Shown one piece after another: positions 25,400 through 33,813 of a stretch of DNA of 64,000 nt (its first letter is position 1; every line of letters starts with the position of its first letter). Origin of the DNA: Amycolatopsis nalaikhensis (lineage in GTDB: Bacteria > Actinomycetota > Actinomycetes > Mycobacteriales > Pseudonocardiaceae); NCBI RefSeq assembly GCF_030264295.1, contig NZ_CP127173.1, forward strand, positions 3,169,501 to 3,233,500, given 5' to 3'. A program made the position numbers and the translations under genes. The notes beneath the pieces are model-generated. The model did no database searches, had not been told where the DNA came from, and saw only the letters and a list, made by a program, of their open reading frames with translations.

Positions 25400-26371
25400 A
25401 TGGTTACCGACACGATGGACGAGACCGAGTTCGCCGAACTGACCGAGCGGCACCGGCGGGAGCTGCGCGGGCACTGCTACCGGTTCCTGGGGTCCCTCGA
25501 CGAGGCCGAGGACCTGGTGCAGGAGACGTTCCTGCGCGCGTGGCGCGGCCGCGACCAGTACGCCGGCCGCGCGAGCGTGCGCGCCTGGCTGTACAAGATC
25601 GCGACCAACGCGTGTCTCGACTTCCTGGACCGCACGCCGCGGGTTGTGCCGACGCCGGCCTTGCCGGTCGCGGTGGACTCGCACCTGGCGCCCCGCCCCG
25701 CGGCCGCCGTCCCGTGGCTGCAGCCCAGCCCGGACGACCTCCTCGACGCGGCCATCGCCCGCGAGACGGTCGAGCTGACGTTCCTCGCGGCCCTCCAGTA
25801 CCTCTCGCCGCGGCAACGCGCGGTGCTCATCCTTCGCGACGTCGTCGGCTGGACGGCGAAGGAGACCGCGACCGCGTTGTCGACAACCCCGGCTTCGGTG
25901 AACAGCTCGCTTCAGCGCGCGCGAACCGAGTTGAAGGAGCAGTTGCCTTCGCGACGTACGGAGTGGCGCGTCGAGTCGAGCGGCGAAGAGCGCGCGGTCG
26001 TCTCGCGCTACATCGACGCGATCACGGCGGCGGACGACACCGCCATCGCCGCGGTGCTGCGCGAAGACGTCCGCTGCAGCCACCAGCCGGGCGCCGGCGG
26101 CCACCCCGGCCCGGAGCCGACCTGGTACGGCGGGCTCGCGACGGTCCTCGAAGGCTGGGCGCCGGTCCTGCACGGGGACGTCTCGATGGAGCTGCACATG
26201 GTGCCGACGCGCGCGAACGGCGGTCCAGCCGTCGCGACGTACGTGCGTCACGACGGCCGGTTCCACGCCTTCGGCCTCAACACCCTGCTGATCGCCGACG
26301 GCCGGGTGGCCGAGGTGACCACGTTCGTCCCGGCCGTTTTCGAGAGGTTCGGCCTGCCGATGACGCTCTAG
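25400..26371 (+). CDS. ECF sigma factor with SnoaL-like C-terminal domain
   Basis: 323 aa. Region 2 (RGHCYRFLGSLDEAEDLVQETFLRAWRG, about 25-55) and region 4 (LSPRQRAVLILRDVVGWTAKETATAL, about 135-185) are intact. An extra C-terminal NTF2/SnoaL-like domain (about 195-320) includes SRYIDAITAADDTAIAAVL. This matches the SigX5/SigG-type group, in which the extra domain replaces a separate anti-sigma factor. No anti-sigma gene is adjacent. The stop overlaps the convergent aldolase gene by 4 bp. Confidence 0.88.
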   Translation: MVTDTMDETEFAELTERHRRELRGHCYRFLGSLDEAEDLVQETFLRAWRGRDQYAGRASVRAWLYKIATNACLDFLDRTPRVVPTPALPVAVDSHLAPRPAAAVPWLQPSPDDLLDAAIARETVELTFLAALQYLSPRQRAVLILRDVVGWTAKETATALSTTPASVNSSLQRARTELKEQLPSRRTEWRVESSGEERAVVSRYIDAITAADDTAIAAVLREDVRCSHQPGAGGHPGPEPTWYGGLATVLEGWAPVLHGDVSMELHMVPTRANGGPAVATYVRHDGRFHAFGLNTLLIADGRVAEVTTFVPAVFERFGLPMTL

Positions 26372-27279
26372 GACAGGCCCCACGACGAGAGGAGCCCGAA
26401 GAGCCGCTCCCGTTCGGCCGCCGTCAGCAACCGGCTCGGCGGCCGGACGTCCGGGCGGCACAGGCCGAGCTGGCCGAGCGCGTCCTTGACCACGCTGACG
26501 TTGTTGGCGTTCCCGTTGGCGGCGCGGAGCTCTTCGAACGGCCGGATCCGCTCCCACACGGCCATCGCCGCCGGGTAGTCCCCTGTGGACAGTGCGCGGA
26601 ACATCTCCAGCGAGATCGCCGGGTCGACGTTGACCAGCCCGGACGTGAAGCCGGTCGCCCCGACGGCGAAGTAGCCGGGCGCCGAGAGCTCCGCCAGCCC
26701 GGCGATCCAGACGAAGCGGTCGAAACCCGCGTCCCGCGCGACCGAGCCGAACCGCACGGGGTCCGGCACCGCGTACTTCACGCCGATGACGTTCGGCGCC
26801 GCGTCGCCGAGCGCGCGCAGCTGTTCGCCGGCGATCGCGGGGTTGCGGACGTAGAGCACGACGCCGAGTTCGGGCACCGCGGCGGCGATCGTGGCGTGGT
26901 AGTCGACCCAGCCGTCGCCGGAGATGTACGGGTGGACGGGCTGGTGGAGCATGATCATGTCGGCCCCGGCGTCCCGCGCGTGCTCAGCGGCCCGCGTCGC
27001 CGAAGCGACGTCGTGCCCGATCCCGGCGAGCACACTGGCCCGCCCGGCTACGGCTTCGACGGTCACCTCGAGGCACTGCCGCGCCTCACCCGCGTCCAGC
27101 GCGTAGAACTCGCCGGTGTTGCCGTTCGGCGTCACGACCTCGATGCCGCCGGTGATCAGCCGGTCGACCAGCTTCGCGTACGTCTGGCCGTCGACGGCAC
27201 CCTCGGCGTCGAACGGCGTGACCGGGATGGCCACCACACCGGAAAGCCGTCGCCGCTGCTGCTCGAACGTCACTGGCAT
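26368..27279 (-). CDS. Dihydrodipicolinate synthase/N-acetylneuraminate lyase family aldolase
   Basis: 303 aa. TIM-barrel class I aldolase: PNGNTGEFYALD near residue 48, the catalytic tyrosine in GVVLYVRNPAI, and the Schiff-base lysine in IGVKYAVPDP (about residue 165). True DapA usually has GTTGE here, so this is a paralogue acting on another 2-keto acid, for example a sugar acid. It is divergent from the ABC importer operon across a 56-bp AT-richer gap, which suggests that the importer feeds it. The start is ATG 27279; an upstream in-frame start at 27318 would cross the shared promoter. Confidence 0.82.
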   Translation of the reverse strand: MPVTFEQQRRRLSGVVAIPVTPFDAEGAVDGQTYAKLVDRLITGGIEVVTPNGNTGEFYALDAGEARQCLEVTVEAVAGRASVLAGIGHDVASATRAAEHARDAGADMIMLHQPVHPYISGDGWVDYHATIAAAVPELGVVLYVRNPAIAGEQLRALGDAAPNVIGVKYAVPDPVRFGSVARDAGFDRFVWIAGLAELSAPGYFAVGATGFTSGLVNVDPAISLEMFRALSTGDYPAAMAVWERIRPFEELRAANGNANNVSVVKDALGQLGLCRPDVRPPSRLLTAAERERLFGLLSSWGLS

Positions 27280-27335
27280 GTCCGATCTGATATACGATGC
27301 GACATACAACATTATCACGGACCCAGGGAGCAGCC
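27280..27335. promoter_or_regulatory. Shared divergent promoter region of aldolase and ABC operon
   Basis: The 56-bp gap has an AT-rich core (TGATATACGATGCGACATAC, then AACATTATC) unlike its GC-rich surroundings. It must hold both promoters and probably a regulator site. A dyad with TATAC and GACATA halves is suggestive but imperfect. No dedicated regulator gene is adjacent. Confidence 0.4.
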
Positions 27336-28571
27336 ATGCAGCGTCGCACCGGCCTCCGATTCCGACGAGTGTTGCTGGCGGCGAGCCTCGCCGCCGGTTT
27401 GGTCGCGTGTGGAGCCCCCGGCGCTCCCGGCGGCGACGGCGGTCAGGCGGCGGATCCCCAGGCCGTGCCGGACAAGCCGAGCAAGCCGGTCGAGCTGAAC
27501 ATCCTCGACATCGCGGGCAACCTGCAGCTCACCAAGCAGATGATCGAGAACTTCAAGGCCGCGCACCCGGAAGTGCTCGCGAAGGTCACCTACTCGACGG
27601 CGCCCGCCCCCAGCATGGCGGGCAAGTTGAAGGCGGAGCAGGATGGCGGCGTCGCCCAGACGCACCTGGTCCTCAGTGGAACGGACGGCCTTTCCGCGGG
27701 CATCGCGAACGGCACGCTCACGAAGATCCTGCCGGACTTCTCGAGCCGCTTCCCGAACCTGATGCAGAACTACCTCGAGCCCGCGGCCAAGATGCAAGAG
27801 CTGGCGAACGGCTACGGCATCGAGGTCGTCTACTACCCGTCCGGCCCGCTGCTGGAGTTCAACCCGGCGGCCGTCCCGGCGGCGCCCGCGTCCCCGCAGG
27901 AGCTGCTCGACTGGGCCAAGGCGCACCCGGAGAAGTTCCAGTATGCGCAGCCGGCCAACTCCGGCCCAGGCCGGACGTTCCTGATGGGCCTGCCGTACCT
28001 GCTGGGCGACAAGGACCCGAAGGACCCGGACAAGGGCTGGGACAAGACCTGGACGTTCCTGCAGGAGCTGGGCAAGTACGTGAAGTACTACCCCTCCGGC
28101 ACCACGGAGACGATGAAGAACCTCGCGTCCGGGTCGGTGGACATGATCATGTCGACGACCGGCTGGGACATCAACCCGCGCAAGCTCGGCACGGTGCCCA
28201 ACACGGTGAAGACGGCGATCATGCAGCCGATGCACTGGGTCACCGACGCCCAGTACGCCCTGATCCCGAAGGGTCTCTCGCCCGACCAGGAGTCGGCGAT
28301 CCTCCAGCTGGTCGCGTGGATGCTCAAACCGGACCAGCAGGCGATCGCCTACGACGACGGCTACTTCTACCCCGGCCCGGCGGTCAAGGACGTCACCCTG
28401 CGGATGGCGCCGCAGAAGAGCCAGGACACGATCAAGCAGTTCGGGCGCCCGGAGTACGAGCAGTGGATCGCCCAGTACCCCAAGGAGACGTCCCTGCCCG
28501 CCGAGCAGCAGGTGAAGGCGTTCGACAAGTGGAACCAGCTGGTCGGCGGCTCGAAGGTCGGCAAGAAGTGA
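27336..28571 (+). CDS. ABC transporter substrate-binding lipoprotein
   Basis: 411 aa. The signal peptide ends in the lipobox LVAC (cysteine about residue 28), so it is a lipid-anchored binding protein. The body is a type II periplasmic-binding fold of the iron/spermidine/thiamine-like class, with segments such as VVYYPSGPLLEFNP and PKGLSPDQESAILQ. GGGAG lies 5 nt before ATG 27336. The stop overlaps the ATPase start as GTGA. The ligand is not evident; the divergent aldolase suggests an acidic or sugar-derived compound (inference). Confidence 0.85.
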   Translation: MQRRTGLRFRRVLLAASLAAGLVACGAPGAPGGDGGQAADPQAVPDKPSKPVELNILDIAGNLQLTKQMIENFKAAHPEVLAKVTYSTAPAPSMAGKLKAEQDGGVAQTHLVLSGTDGLSAGIANGTLTKILPDFSSRFPNLMQNYLEPAAKMQELANGYGIEVVYYPSGPLLEFNPAAVPAAPASPQELLDWAKAHPEKFQYAQPANSGPGRTFLMGLPYLLGDKDPKDPDKGWDKTWTFLQELGKYVKYYPSGTTETMKNLASGSVDMIMSTTGWDINPRKLGTVPNTVKTAIMQPMHWVTDAQYALIPKGLSPDQESAILQLVAWMLKPDQQAIAYDDGYFYPGPAVKDVTLRMAPQKSQDTIKQFGRPEYEQWIAQYPKETSLPAEQQVKAFDKWNQLVGGSKVGKK

Positions 28572-29617
28572 CGTTCGAGCAGCTGCGCCTGGACGCGGTG
28601 TCCCGCAGCTTCGGCACCGCGAACGCACTGAGCGGCCTCGACCTCGCCATCGCCCGCGGCGAGTTCGTGGCCCTGCTCGGCCCGTCCGGTTGCGGCAAGT
28701 CGACGGCGCTCAACTGCCTGGCCGGCCTGCTCCCGCTGACCGGCGGCAGCATCTGGCTCGACGACACCCGCATCGACGGCCGCCCGCCCGAGCAGCGCGG
28801 GTTCGGGATGGTCTTCCAGAACTACGCGCTGTTCCCGCACATGTCCGTCCGGGCGAACGTCGGATTCGGCCTCCGGATGCGCAAGGTCGCCCGAGCCGAG
28901 GCTCGCCGACGAGTCGACGAAGCCCTCCGCCTGGTCCAGCTCACCGACCACGCGGCGAAGTTCCCCGCGCAGCTGTCCGGCGGCCAGCAGCAGCGCGTCG
29001 CGATCGCCCGCGCGGTCGTGCTGGAGCCGTCGGTGGTCCTCATGGACGAGCCGCTGTCCAACCTGGACGCCAAGCTCCGACTGGAGATGCGGATGGAGAT
29101 CCGCCGCCTCCACCAGAAGCTCGGCCTGACGACGGTGTACGTCACCCACGACCAGGAGGAGGCCCTCTCGCTGGCCGACCGCCTGGTGGTGCTGCGCGAC
29201 GGCGCGGTCCAGCAGATCGGCACCCCGGAGGAGGTGTACGCCCAGCCGGTGAACAGCTACGTCGCGTCGTTCATGGGCTACCGCAACCTCCTCGACGTCA
29301 CGATCACCGGCACGGCGGCCTCCTCGGCCACCGTTCAAGGCGACGGCCTCCGCCTGACGGGAGCGAACCGCGGCTCGCTCACGGAGGGCTCGGCCAAGGT
29401 GGCGATCCGCCCGGAGGACTTCGTGGTCGGCGACGGCGCGGAGAACGCCCTCGACGTGACGGTCGAGATCGTCGAGTACCACGGCCGCGAGCTGTCGGTC
29501 TCGGCCCGGCTGGCGAGTGGCGTGCCGGTGTACTTCCGGACCGACAAGCGCCTCGCCCCCGGCGACACCGTGAAGATCGGCGTCCCGGCCGAGCGGGTCC
29601 TGGTGTTCGCGCCGTGA
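28568..29617 (+). CDS. ABC transporter ATP-binding protein (PotA/FbpC type)
   Basis: 349 aa. Walker A GPSGCGKSTALNCL (about residue 39), Q-loop FQNYALFPHMSV, signature LSGGQQQRVAIARA, Walker B VVLMDEPLSNLD, and H-loop VYVTHDQEEALSLAD are all intact. A C-terminal TOBE-type domain (about 240-349) is of the kind seen in polyamine and ferric importers. GTG 28568 overlaps the upstream stop. It energises the two permeases downstream. Confidence 0.92.
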   Translation: MTFEQLRLDAVSRSFGTANALSGLDLAIARGEFVALLGPSGCGKSTALNCLAGLLPLTGGSIWLDDTRIDGRPPEQRGFGMVFQNYALFPHMSVRANVGFGLRMRKVARAEARRRVDEALRLVQLTDHAAKFPAQLSGGQQQRVAIARAVVLEPSVVLMDEPLSNLDAKLRLEMRMEIRRLHQKLGLTTVYVTHDQEEALSLADRLVVLRDGAVQQIGTPEEVYAQPVNSYVASFMGYRNLLDVTITGTAASSATVQGDGLRLTGANRGSLTEGSAKVAIRPEDFVVGDGAENALDVTVEIVEYHGRELSVSARLASGVPVYFRTDKRLAPGDTVKIGVPAERVLVFAP

Positions 29618-29685
29618 GCGCCCCGGGGCTTGTGTCGGCTGCCGCGTGGATCGCCGCCGCCCGCGTCGCGGAGGCCGCATCATGA
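29614..29685 (+). CDS. Possible 23-aa coupling ORF between ATPase and permease genes
   Basis: GTG 29614 overlaps the ATPase stop as GTGA, and its TGA overlaps the first permease ATG as ATGA. The peptide would be MSAPGLVSAAAWIAAARVAE then AAS, a short Ala-rich helix. Every other junction in this operon is a 4-bp overlap, and this ORF restores that pattern across a gap of 64 nt. It may serve only to carry ribosomes to the permease start. No homologue is known to me. Confidence 0.4.
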   Translation: MSAPGLVSAAAWIAAARVAEAAS

Positions 29686-30575
29686 CCGCCGCGGCGTCCG
29701 CTCGTCCGGCGTTGCGTCACCGCCTGGCCGAGCGCGGGATCGACCGCACCCTGCTGCTCCTGGTGCCCGGTCTGCTCGTCATCGCTTGCCTGTTCCTGTA
29801 CCCCTTCCTCTACGGCCTCCAGTTGTCGTTCGCCCCGCGCAAGGGCGGCGTCTTCGCGAACTACGCGCGGTTCTTCGGCGACCCGTACCTGCGCGACACC
29901 ATCTGGACGACGCTCGCCATCGCGCTCCCCGCGACCTTCATCAACGTCCTCGCCAGCATCCCGATCGCGTACGTGATGCGCGGCCGGGTGCGCGGCAAGC
30001 GCCTCCTGACGACGATCCTGGTCGTGCCGATCACGCTCGGCACCGTGCTCACGGCGCAGGGCCTGATCATGTACGGCGGGCCGGCGGGCTGGCTGAACAA
30101 GGTGCTCACCGTCCTCGGCGTCACCGACCAACCGCTCCCGCTGATCCACAACTACACGGGCGTGCTGTTGTCCCTGGTGATCACTGGCTTCCCGTTCTCC
30201 TTCCTGCTGACGTTGTCCTACCTTTCGGGCATCGACCCCTCCCTGGAGAAGGCGGCCGCGACGCTCGGCGCGAACGCGGTCCAGCGCTTCCGGCGCATCA
30301 CGCTGCCCCTGCTGGCGCCCGGCCTGGCGATCACCTTCTGCCTGTCGTTCGTCATGGCGTTCTCGGTGTTCCCGTCGGCGCAGCTCGTCGGCGATCCCGC
30401 GAACGAGACCCGCGTCATCTCGATCGCGGCCTACCACGCCGCGTTCGAGGAGTACGACTACTCGATGGGCTCGGCCGTCGCGATGCTCATGGCGGTGGTC
30501 ATGCTGATCGTGATCGGCCTGGTCATGGCGTGGCGCGGCACGCTGTACCGCGGAGCGACCGGAGGCAAGGGATGA
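29682..30575 (+). CDS. ABC transporter permease subunit 1
   Basis: 297 aa with six predicted membrane helices and the binding-protein-dependent permease EAA loop (LEKAAATLGANAVQRFRRIT, about residue 200). The first helix is LLLLVPGLLVIACLFLYPFLYG. ATG 29682 is preceded by GGAGG 7 nt upstream. The stop overlaps the second permease start as ATGA. It is PotB-like. Confidence 0.88.
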   Translation: MTAAASARPALRHRLAERGIDRTLLLLVPGLLVIACLFLYPFLYGLQLSFAPRKGGVFANYARFFGDPYLRDTIWTTLAIALPATFINVLASIPIAYVMRGRVRGKRLLTTILVVPITLGTVLTAQGLIMYGGPAGWLNKVLTVLGVTDQPLPLIHNYTGVLLSLVITGFPFSFLLTLSYLSGIDPSLEKAAATLGANAVQRFRRITLPLLAPGLAITFCLSFVMAFSVFPSAQLVGDPANETRVISIAAYHAAFEEYDYSMGSAVAMLMAVVMLIVIGLVMAWRGTLYRGATGGKG

Positions 30576-31399
30576 TCGGTTGGGTCGCGCGTCCCGGACG
30601 TTGGGTCGTCTGGTCCGTCATCGCGTTCTTCTTCGTCAACCTGGCCGGCGTGGTGCTCTCGGTGGTCGTCGACTCGTTCGGCACGCAGTGGTTCGGCACC
30701 TGGCTCCCGGACGGGTTCACCACCCATTGGTACGCCGACGCGTGGCGCGAGTTCGGCCTCTCGGACGTCCTCCTCACGACCGCGGTCGTCGCCCTGGTGG
30801 TGATCGCCGTGTCGGGGGCGGTCGGCGTCCCGGCCGCCTACGCGCTGGCCCGCCGTTCGTTCCCCGGCAAGCGCCTGGTGATGCTGCTGTTCGTCCTGCC
30901 GATCCTCATCCCTCCGATCACCTACGGCATCCCGCTGGCCACCGTGCTCTACAAGTTCCACCTGGCCGGCACGATCACCGGCGTCATCCTGGCGAACCTC
31001 GTGCCGTCGGTGCCGTTCGTCGTGCTGACCATGACGCCGTTCATCGAGCAGATCGACCCGAAGATCGAGGCCGCGGCCCGCATGTCCGGCGCGCGGACGG
31101 TCTCGGTGTTCACCCGGATCCTGGGGCCATTGCTGCTGCCGGGGATCCTGGCCGCGTCGATCCTGGTGCTGGTCCGCACGGTCGGCATGTTCGAGCTGAC
31201 GTTCCTCACCGCGGGCCCGGACTCGACGACCCTCGTCGTGGCGCTCTACAACTCGGTGTTCGCCGCGGGCATCCGGGCCAACCAGTCGGTCGACGCGATG
31301 GCGACCATCTATACGGGGTCCATGCTCGTGCTCCTTCTTGTGGCGTTGCGTTTCGTGAACCCGACCCAGCTCGTGACCCGGATCCGGGAAGAGACCTGA
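30572..31399 (+). CDS. ABC transporter permease subunit 2
   Basis: 275 aa, six predicted helices and the EAA loop DPKIEAAARMSGARTVSVFT (about residue 165). PotC-like partner of the preceding permease, last gene of the importer operon. A 120-bp gap separates it from the MerR gene on the same strand, which has its own promoter. Confidence 0.88.
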   Translation: MIGWVARPGRWVVWSVIAFFFVNLAGVVLSVVVDSFGTQWFGTWLPDGFTTHWYADAWREFGLSDVLLTTAVVALVVIAVSGAVGVPAAYALARRSFPGKRLVMLLFVLPILIPPITYGIPLATVLYKFHLAGTITGVILANLVPSVPFVVLTMTPFIEQIDPKIEAAARMSGARTVSVFTRILGPLLLPGILAASILVLVRTVGMFELTFLTAGPDSTTLVVALYNSVFAAGIRANQSVDAMATIYTGSMLVLLLVALRFVNPTQLVTRIREET

Positions 31400-31416
31400 G
31401 GTGGTGCTCGTCCGCT

Positions 31417-31460
31417 CATGTGATCGACTTTACCGCGAAGTGTCGAACATGTGATCGACA
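31417..31460. repeat. Duplicated CATGTGATCGAC motif with dyad, upstream of MerR gene
   Basis: CATGTGATCGAC occurs at 31417-31428 and 31448-31459, 31 bp apart. The second copy lies inside the inverted repeat TGTCGA, 8 nt, TCGACA (31441-31460). It sits between the importer operon and the MerR promoter and is probably regulatory. The binding protein is unknown. Confidence 0.4.
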
Positions 31461-31482
31461 CGATCGAGCGAATGTGCAGCTC

Positions 31483-31513
31483 TTGCGCCTCCCCCGAGGG
31501 GAGCTGACACGCT
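31483..31513 (+). promoter_or_regulatory. MerR-type promoter with dyad in a 19-bp spacer
   Basis: A -35-like TTGCGC (31483-31488) and -10-like CACGCT (31508-31513) are separated by 19 bp, the overlong spacer of MerR-controlled promoters. The spacer holds the perfect dyad CTCCCC, CGA, GGGGAG (31489-31503). The -10 lies 6 nt before the ATG of the MerR gene, so the transcript would be leaderless and autoregulated. Confidence 0.6.
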
Positions 31514-31519
31514 GGGCTC

Positions 31520-32362
31520 ATGCGTTATTCGATCGGCGAGCTCGCCCACCGGACCGGGTTGACGGTCAAGGCCGTCCGGTTCTACTCGGATCGCGGCCTC
31601 GTGCCGCCATCCGGGCGCAACACCGCGGGCCAGCGCCGTTACGACGACGCCGCGCTGGCCCGCCTCGACGTCATCCGCATCCTCCGCGACCTCGGCATCG
31701 ACCTCGCCACGATCCGCCGGGTGATCGACGGCGAGACGACGATCGCGGAGATCGCGGCGAAGCACGCGGAGGCGGTGGAGGCACAGATCGGCGTACTGCG
31801 CCGGCGCAGCGCGGTGCTGAAGGCCGTGGCGAACCGCGGTCCGGCTCCCGAGGAGAGGAGTCTCGTGCACAAGAGGGCGGTGCTGTCCGAAGTGGAACGA
31901 CAATGCCTGGTCGGCGACTTCCTTGCGGATGCCGTAGGTGACCGTCCCGAGTTGGCGGGGATCATCCGCACGTTGACCCCCGACTTCCCCGAGAACCCGA
32001 GTCCCGAACAGGAGGAGGCGTGGATAGAGCTGGCGGCACTGATGAGGGACACGGAGTTCCGCACGAACCTGCGCCGCCTCGCGGACGGCCACGAGGCCGG
32101 GTTGCGCCGCGACCTGGCGGCGGAGGTGCGTGACGCGGTCACCCCGGCCGTCGCGGCCGGGATCACCCCGAAGTCCCCGGCGGCGAAGGCGATCCTCGAG
32201 GGGCTCGGCCGCGATCCCGCCGAGCTGCGGCAGTGGCTCAACGTGGTGAACGACCCGCGCCGCGAGCGCTACCTGGAGCTATTGGGGGTGATCAACGGCT
32301 GGGCGGCCCCGGAAAGCCTGGCGCCTGCCTTCGACTGGCTGGCCGAGGCAATGGCAGCCTGA
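31520..32362 (+). CDS. MerR-family transcriptional regulator with C-terminal ligand-type domain
   Basis: 280 aa. The N-terminal winged helix MRYSIGELAHRTGLTVKAVR and the following GLVPPSGRNTAGQRRYDD are typical MerR. A dimerisation coiled coil (about 75-112) follows, then about 160 residues of helical domain of the kind that binds hydrophobic drugs or recruits a ligand in BmrR/TipA-like proteins, but without recognised motifs. It has no metal-binding cysteines. The promoter just upstream is of MerR type, so autoregulation is likely. The target may be itself only. Confidence 0.85.
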   Translation: MRYSIGELAHRTGLTVKAVRFYSDRGLVPPSGRNTAGQRRYDDAALARLDVIRILRDLGIDLATIRRVIDGETTIAEIAAKHAEAVEAQIGVLRRRSAVLKAVANRGPAPEERSLVHKRAVLSEVERQCLVGDFLADAVGDRPELAGIIRTLTPDFPENPSPEQEEAWIELAALMRDTEFRTNLRRLADGHEAGLRRDLAAEVRDAVTPAVAAGITPKSPAAKAILEGLGRDPAELRQWLNVVNDPRRERYLELLGVINGWAAPESLAPAFDWLAEAMAA

Positions 32363-32562
32363 CCGCGGCTCGGCCAGGGCTGCGGCGGCTTGCCGGACTC
32401 GGCTGCAGCCAGGAAGCAGCTCTCGCCTTCTGACCGCGGCCATGGTGGCCTGATCGCCTGCCTGGCCCAAGCCTGGCCGACAATCCGGCTCCCGCGGGTT
32501 GGCCAGGACTGCGGCTTCGCTGCGGTCACGAGGAAGCTCCCGCCTCGATCAGCCGTCAGCGG
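32363..32562. repeat. Imperfect duplicated segment between MerR and ThrRS genes
   Basis: This 200-bp gap contains two related stretches, roughly 32368-32435 and 32496-32555. Both have GGCCAGG(G/A)CTGCGGC, later a CTGCxG core, then (C/G)AGGAAGC and CTC..CGCCT, with a deletion in the second copy. No coding potential is convincing. It separates two convergent genes, so it may hold degenerate terminator or repeat sequence. Confidence 0.3.
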
Positions 32563-33735
32563 CTACGGAACCCTGACCGCCTCCCGGATCGAGGCCAGAG
32601 CGTCTTCGGCCGGTTGCGCATCGACCCGGCTCCCGTCGCGCAGCCGCACGGAAAGCTGACCCGCGGCCACCTCCTCCCGCCCGATCACGGCCTGGAACGG
32701 CACCAGACGCCCGTCCCGGATCCGAGCGCCGAGGCTGCCCTGCGCCACGATCTCCGCACGCACGTCTCCACACCGATTGAGGATCTCCCGCGCATACGGC
32801 ACTTCCGCCTCGGACACGGGCAGTAACCGAAGCTGGACCGGCGCCAGCCAGCCAGGGAACGCGCCACCGTGGACCTCGACCAGCTGGGCGACCGCCCGCT
32901 CGACGCTGCCGATGATGCTGCGGTGCACCATGACCGGCCGGTGCTTCGCCGCGTCCGGGCCGATGTACTCGAGGTCGAACTGCTCAGGCTGGTGGAAGTC
33001 GACCTGGACGGTGGATAGGGTCGACTCGCGGCCCGCGCTGTCGACGATCTGGACGTCGATCTTGGGCCCGTAGAAGGCGGCTTCTCCTTCGACGGCGTCG
33101 TACGGCAGCCCGTCGAGCGCCGAACGCAGGATGTCCGCCGCGCGGTCCCAATTCCCGGCGACGTACTTCCCGCCGTCGCCGGGTAGGGACAGGCGGTACC
33201 GCGCCGGGCTGATGCCGAGCGCGTCATACGCCTGGCGGATCATGGCCAGCGCCGCGGCCACCTCGGCTTCGACCTGGTCGAGGGTGCAGAAGATGTGCGC
33301 GTCGTTGAGGTGGATCGCGCGCACCCGGCTCAGGCCGCCGAGCACGCCGGACAGCTCGGCGCGGTACATCCCGCCCAGCTCGGCGATCCGCAGCGGCAGC
33401 TCGCGGTGGCTTCGGCCGCGCGAACGGTAGATCAGCGCGTGGTGCGGGCACAGGCTGGGCCGCAGCACGAGCTGCTCACCGCCGACGTCCATGGGCGGGT
33501 ACATGTCGTCGCGGTAGTGGGCCCAGTGCCCGGAGATCTCGTACAGGTCGCGTTTGCCGAGCACGGGCGAGTTGACGTGCCGGTACCCCGAACGCCGTTC
33601 GAGGCGCCGGACGTACTCCTCCAGGCTGTGCCGGACAGCGGCACCGTCGGGCAGCCAGTACGGCAGGCCGGCGCCGATCAGCGGATCGGTGTCGAACAGG
33701 CCCAGCTCACGGCCGAGCTTGCGGTGATCGTGCAT
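32563..33735 (-). CDS. Short threonyl-tRNA synthetase lacking TGS and editing domains
   Basis: 390 aa against about 640-690 for housekeeping ThrRS. The class II catalytic core and anticodon-binding domain are present. The zinc ligands are Cys in RPSLCPHHA, His in LNDAHIFC and His in MVHRSIIGS. Motif 2 is YRAELSGVLGGLSRVR and motif 3 lies in HRSIIGSVERAVAQL. The N-terminal TGS and N2 editing domains are absent. GAGGAG lies 6 nt before ATG 33735. It could be a second, editing-free ThrRS used as a backup or a self-resistance enzyme, since ThrRS paralogues protect producers of borrelidin or obafluorin. The leader suggests expression when Thr-tRNA is short. Confidence 0.88.
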   Translation of the reverse strand: MHDHRKLGRELGLFDTDPLIGAGLPYWLPDGAAVRHSLEEYVRRLERRSGYRHVNSPVLGKRDLYEISGHWAHYRDDMYPPMDVGGEQLVLRPSLCPHHALIYRSRGRSHRELPLRIAELGGMYRAELSGVLGGLSRVRAIHLNDAHIFCTLDQVEAEVAAALAMIRQAYDALGISPARYRLSLPGDGGKYVAGNWDRAADILRSALDGLPYDAVEGEAAFYGPKIDVQIVDSAGRESTLSTVQVDFHQPEQFDLEYIGPDAAKHRPVMVHRSIIGSVERAVAQLVEVHGGAFPGWLAPVQLRLLPVSEAEVPYAREILNRCGDVRAEIVAQGSLGARIRDGRLVPFQAVIGREEVAAGQLSVRLRDGSRVDAQPAEDALASIREAVRVP

Positions 33736-33778
33736 TGTGGACTCCTCGTGGACGGCGAGGCGGGTGACCACAAGACGA

Positions 33779-33802
33779 AGCCCGGGGCAACCGCCCCGGG
33801 CT
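33779..33802 (-). terminator. Attenuator terminator hairpin in the ThrRS leader
   Basis: A perfect 10-bp stem, AGCCCGGGGC and GCCCCGGGCT, with a 4-nt loop. On the transcribed strand it is followed by TCGTCTTG. It lies 44 nt upstream of the ThrRS start and 12 nt after the stop of a Thr-rich leader peptide. An alternative hairpin inside the leader ORF (GCCGG and CCGGC around AAGTTGTC) supports an attenuation switch. Confidence 0.75.
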
Positions 33803-33813
33803 GGAGACATCGT

